Source: Glandiceps talaboti
Taxonomy: Eukaryota > Hemichordata > Enteropneusta > Spengelidae
Assembly (NCBI RefSeq): GCF_964340395.1
Contig: NC_135549.1
Coordinates: 2,379,501 to 2,443,500 of the forward strand
Direction: 5' to 3'
Length of the DNA stretch: 64,000 nt
The position numbers and the translations under genes are program-made. The notes under the pieces were generated by a model that was not told the origin of the DNA, did no database searches, and was given only the letters and a program-made list of their open reading frames with translations. Shown here one piece after another: positions 13,201 to 64,000 of this stretch (positions within the stretch are counted from its first letter, which is position 1; every line of letters starts with the position of its first letter).

Positions 13201-16200
13201 AGGTGATACTGTATTGACAGAAAAACTATTTTTAAAAAAACAAAAAACTAGACACAATCAAACATGTAAACAGTAATTCATACTTTTTTCAGAATTGGGA
13301 GATTGATAGATCTAGATTGAAGTTGTGAAAAAAAAAGTGTTTGTCATGTTGTAGTCAGATCTGTCACTAGAGTACTTGTCAGACAGGCACATATTTGTCA
13401 CAAATACTTGTCACAATAGGTCAGATTTTTTATCACAGATAATCCATACAATGTTCTTATAATCTTACTGGCCTTGGTTCACGAAGTGGTATGATGTAAT
13501 GGTATATGATGTAATGCTTTCATTATGTTTAGAGAATAATAACCAGGGTTTAGAGTTACATATGAAATTTGCCCTCAAACTGATTAGTGAAGGGGTACAG
13601 GGTGATTCTACTTGAATATTGTGTGAGGAAACTTTGGTTCAACAGTCTGTAAGTTTATATAAATCCTAATAATATAGATAATACTACTAAACTGTTTGAA
13701 CTAAGTAACCAATATTACAAGTACTTGAACATGTATGTGATTGATTGATTACATTGGTTTAATATCATCTGATGTGGTGAATACAGCTTCATTTCTCTGT
13801 ATGCTGTTTATTGCAATGATCAGTGATAATCACTACTGTAACATTACTTTACCAAATCTGTCATAATTAATACTATCAAATGTCTCTAAACAAAATATAC
13901 ATCAATTATTAAATTAAGATTTTATTACAATGTGAAATGTACATTTTGTTTTTCTCTTGATTAGTGTGATTAGTGACGATAAAAAAAAATGAAATGGTTG
14001 ACAAATTGACCTGTTGTAATAGAATGTTACAGCTCCATTTCTTTATTTATCTCTATTTCTTCATTTATTGTCGTTTGTTTCCAATTTTTGTTGTACCAGG
14101 AGACTGATTGCTTTCAAAATGTACTTTGGCTAGGTACTGTCAGAACAAGAAAATCAAAAACATATCACAATAAATGAAGACAATAGAGAAATCCAGCAGT
14201 ATTCACCACATTAGATTTTAATCAGATTAATTAGTACTGTACACTATTTACATTTGTGCTACTGTATGCCTTTCATTTGTGGTGTGGTGCTTTGGACGAA
14301 GCAGCAAGGTACAACATTTAGACAAGTCTGTGGTTATAATCTACATGTAAATGTAGGTGTTGATTTGATACAGCACTTGTTACTGTCAGACAGCCATCTG
14401 TACACTTTTATACCAGTCTGCCATTATATTTACACTATGCTATTTATACAAAAACACAATCCTGCATAGTTCAATTAATAATTTTACACCAAAAATATTT
14501 ACAAAGTGAATTTTCCTTTACCACATTCAGTCAAAGTTCACATCAAATCATACCCCATAATTCAGTTTCGATAGTAAAAGAAACCATGCACTACATATAA
14601 TGATATATATACCACATGTAATGAATTGTACCTAGAATGCCACACCCCTTTGTCAATGTATTAGCAATGTCTGCCAACATTTGAATAAATTATTATATTT
14701 TATAAATAAAAACTTTTTGAAGCTTTTAGTAGAAACTGAACTTTTCAATGCAGTGCACCTTTTTCTAGTGAAAAAAAAGTTTTTGAAAAATTCAGAAATA
14801 CCTTTTAAAGTCATGAATAAAGATTTTATGAGTATTTACACATCTTGATATATTACATAGGTTGTAAAAAATTTACGATTGTGGTTTTTCCTTTGTATTG
14901 CAACATGTTTGTGGTATTATTTAAATCTATATATAGAAATTCTTGTAAGTATTTTGGAATTTAAATGACCTAGTTTTTTATTTATTATCTGATTTACTAC
15001 CTTTTGTGGTTGCATAAAGTCTTGTCGGCTTTTACCTTTAGTAGATTCCAACAGTATCATTTTTATTGGATATATGAAGTGTTGAATTTATGACTCCTTA
15101 TGAAACCTTAACTCAGAACAGTTCTATAAAAATTACTGATGTAATTCTCTTAAATTTCTGATCATTGAGTATTTCACTGGGGTATTATAAATTTTGAAAG
15201 TCTTGCAAGATTTGGTCTAGAGTCACTTTATACTTGTCTTGTACTGAGATTAACTTAGATTAGCTTAGATTAGCTTAGATTAGCTTAGATTAGCTTATTT
15301 TCAGTAAATCGGCAAAAGTTAGAATGATTTATCAGCCAGAGCAATGAATACACCGCCCAACTAAATGTTGTAACACACTGTCATGACACATTGTAGTTTG
15401 GGGAGTGCTCAAAATTGGTAATTTAGGATAGAAGTGTACCTACTGTGGCGGTCATGGGAGGCTGACAATGAAACACACCCACTCCCTAACCAACGAACAA
15501 ACAAACTAATAAACCCACCAACTATTGCAAGCAAATAACGGCATATAAAACAATTTGGTTTTTATAACTAACCTACTTTTTCACAACTGACCCTACATGT
15601 TTGTATTCCGAGATAAATAGCATGAAATGGTTCAAAAATCAGATATTTAAAATAGTAAACATTAGAACAGTGATGTCATAACCCCAAAATGAAAAAAAGA
15701 CTAACTTTTCAATATTGACCTGTAAAGGTATCACCAAATAATGTACTCACACACTTACTTTTTAAAAACTGATTGACTGGCCAATCATTTTTGAGGTATT
15801 ATGAAATTAACTATAGACACCTTACTGTGTCCCTTTGGTATTAGTGTTCAACAGATTCATATTAGTATCAGTCAATGCACATTGTTGTTTGTTGAATTGC
15901 GTCTACATAACACTCAGTTTTTGAGACAGACATGTCCTAATAACCCCGATCTTTTCTACTTGCGTGTCACATGCATGTGATGTAAGTAAAGTTGTTGAAC
16001 CCGTGCCAAAACTGTATTGATCAGAATCAACATTCTTCACAAGCTACTAATTGCATACCTGGTACTACTGTACTGTATACATGTATGTGAAGGAATTTAC
16101 TTTTATCTTCAGTATTATTCCAGGGGCTTTTTTTGAGCAAGTGGACAACATCAGTGTCAGTGAGTACCCATTTTTATAAACAGCAACTGATATTTCAACT

Positions 16201-17143
16201 AATCTCTTTCTTCATCTTATTTCATTTTTAAATTTTAATGCCGAGTTCTCTGAAAGTATAAAGTTTCATGGGTGACACATCTTGCTTGTGAGAATAGGAA
16301 AATGGTAAAAATTTATCATAATAAATTTTATGATCAATATGTATCATTTTCTGAATTATCAGAAGAGATGCAAGTACCTGCAAGTTACAAATAAACAACT
16401 GCCAAGGGAGTGAAAGTGATACAGATACTGGCTGTGGTACACATACATACTCTAGTAAATTCCTATAACTAGGGCACAGACCTCATTTAAACTACATGTA
16501 TACATAGTGTTAAGTTTATTTATTCTGACTTAATACTTTACTACTTAATTACATGTATGTGCTGGTGTAGAAAACCTAGTGTTTACACCGATGTCTGATT
16601 TCCATGGTTCATGTGCCAGTTGAGTTGCCAAGTTTGAAAGTATATGTTCGTGTACGTGTAGTAGTAACATCGGACAGCCAGGAGGACATCAGACATCGGA
16701 CCATAATTTGGTTTCCATGGAAATATAGTACTGTTAAGTTATGGAAGTATTATTTTTGGCATTTCTTCATATGCATGCCAATCAATGATTTCATTGATAT
16801 GTATGTATAAGACAGCCAGGAACCTTATACTGTGATTGATACATGTATTGTCTGTCTCTCTACTGTATAGTCAAATGGCATTCTCTAACACACGTACCAT
16901 TCCATTCTTACCACTGACACCAGTAGCTGAATGTTATCGAAGCATTGATATAAACATTATGACATTAAGTCATTGTCACATGATGTACTTTCAGAGTGGA
17001 GGTTGAGTTTGTAGTAAACTGAACTTGTAACTAAGTACAACTTCCTGTCCCTGTGTGTTGGATTACTACTGACATACTAGTATGTTGTTCACCCTTTCTC
17101 CAACAGGAGATTTAGTTAGATTTTCAGTACAATTTGAAAGTGC

Positions 17144-17147
<4 letters not shown>
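10276..17147. other. noncoding upstream sequence
   Basis: AT-rich with frequent TACATGTA-like palindromes. Minor repeats: ATTT/TA run at 11668-11720, a 13-bp-arm hairpin at 12427-12462, five copies of a TTAGATTAGC decamer near 15250-15298. No coding exon recognised. Confidence 0.6.
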
Positions 17148-18598
<1,451 letters not shown>

Positions 18599-18613
18599 GG
18601 GAGTAAGGAAATC

Positions 18614-18630
18614 ATGATGTATCTAAGATA

Positions 18631-18631
<1 letters not shown>
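18614..18631 (+). promoter_or_regulatory. short upstream ORF overlapping the kinase start codon
   Basis: ATG ATG TAT CTA AGA TAA; its stop shares one base with the main ATG (TAATG). Such a stop-start overlap could reduce or re-route initiation if this stretch is in the mature 5' UTR. Confidence 0.4.
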
Positions 18632-63490
<44,859 letters not shown>

Positions 63491-64000
63491 GTAAGTCATA
63501 CTTTACTAACTCTTTGCTATTTTTTCCTAACTTTTTTACATTACATTTTTGTCTGTTGATTTTGAAAAATGGACCCCAAACCTTTACTGTACAAACAGTT
63601 CAATCCTTCTAATTAGCTAAAGTATTTATCTTCTTATCATTCATGGTACTGTGTACACTGGCTTGATGTCCATGTGTAAACAAAACAAAGAAATTGTCTG
63701 GAACGATTAATCATTTGTCAATATATTAAATTTGTTGATACTGATAGTGTTGGATAGCAATAGTGAACGGTAACTTTCACACTTAATCACATATATTTCA
63801 ACATATACAACAACTTCTGTATACTGTAAGTATAAGTAAAAATATACTCATGACCAAAGTGGTTTGCGACTTCTTATCACCAACTCAAAGTAGCAAGGCC
63901 CCTTAGGTCACTTATTGTTTCTTTGGCTAAATGTAGAAAAATATTGGGGAATAATACCTGTCAACAAAATAATTGAATATTGTTGTGACTTTACTATCTA
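63491..64000 (+). other. intron 54 of the kinase gene (partial)
   Basis: Begins with GTAAGTCATA and has no further kinase exon up to the window end. The next exon (kinase C-helix region) must lie beyond 64000. Confidence 0.8.

Overview
This is an intron-rich, AT-rich animal genome window, most likely from a marine invertebrate. It shows GT-AG introns of about 0.25-3 kb, LINE fragments, MITE-like elements and very abundant micro- and minisatellites. The species cannot be fixed from the sequence.

The main content is the 5' part of one plus-strand gene, an LRRK2-type Roco kinase. I could trace 54 coding exons from the ATG at 18631 to 63490. Phases agree at every junction, giving 2029 codons with no internal stop. 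Domain order matches vertebrate LRRK2: armadillo-type helical repeats (exons 1-19), ankyrin-like segment (20-22), Ser-rich basic linker (23-28), leucine-rich repeats (29-36), Roc GTPase (37-41), COR (41-52), and the start of the kinase (52-54: glycine loop and VAVK lysine). The rest of the kinase and any WD40 domain lie beyond the right edge.

Layout: 1-18.6 kb is upstream sequence with a 3' LINE fragment (393-1240), a reverse-transcriptase LINE fragment (5190-6910), 48-bp and 45-bp minisatellites, a GA/GGGA tract and no convincing protein gene. A possible untranslated exon lies at 3147-3242. 18.6-63.5 kb is the kinase gene. 63.5-64 kb is intron.

The most unusual feature is that tandem repeats sit on the gene's splice junctions. 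In at least eight places the array unit contains, or directly forms, the real donor or acceptor: donors of exons 5, 15, 23, 25, 32 and 41, and acceptors of exons 47 and 54. A ninth array lies just upstream of exon 7. At exon 47 (COR) a 48-bp unit (16 codons) repeats the acceptor and exon start 13 times. The eight copies nearest the exon are open and in frame, so alternative acceptor choice could insert multiples of 16 residues. That array is interrupted by a 516-bp element with hairpin ends and a 9-bp target duplication. Introns also carry a 248-bp near-palindromic element with a 9-bp target duplication, three copies of a roughly 230-bp MITE, and a minisatellite whose hairpin loop occurs in both orientations.
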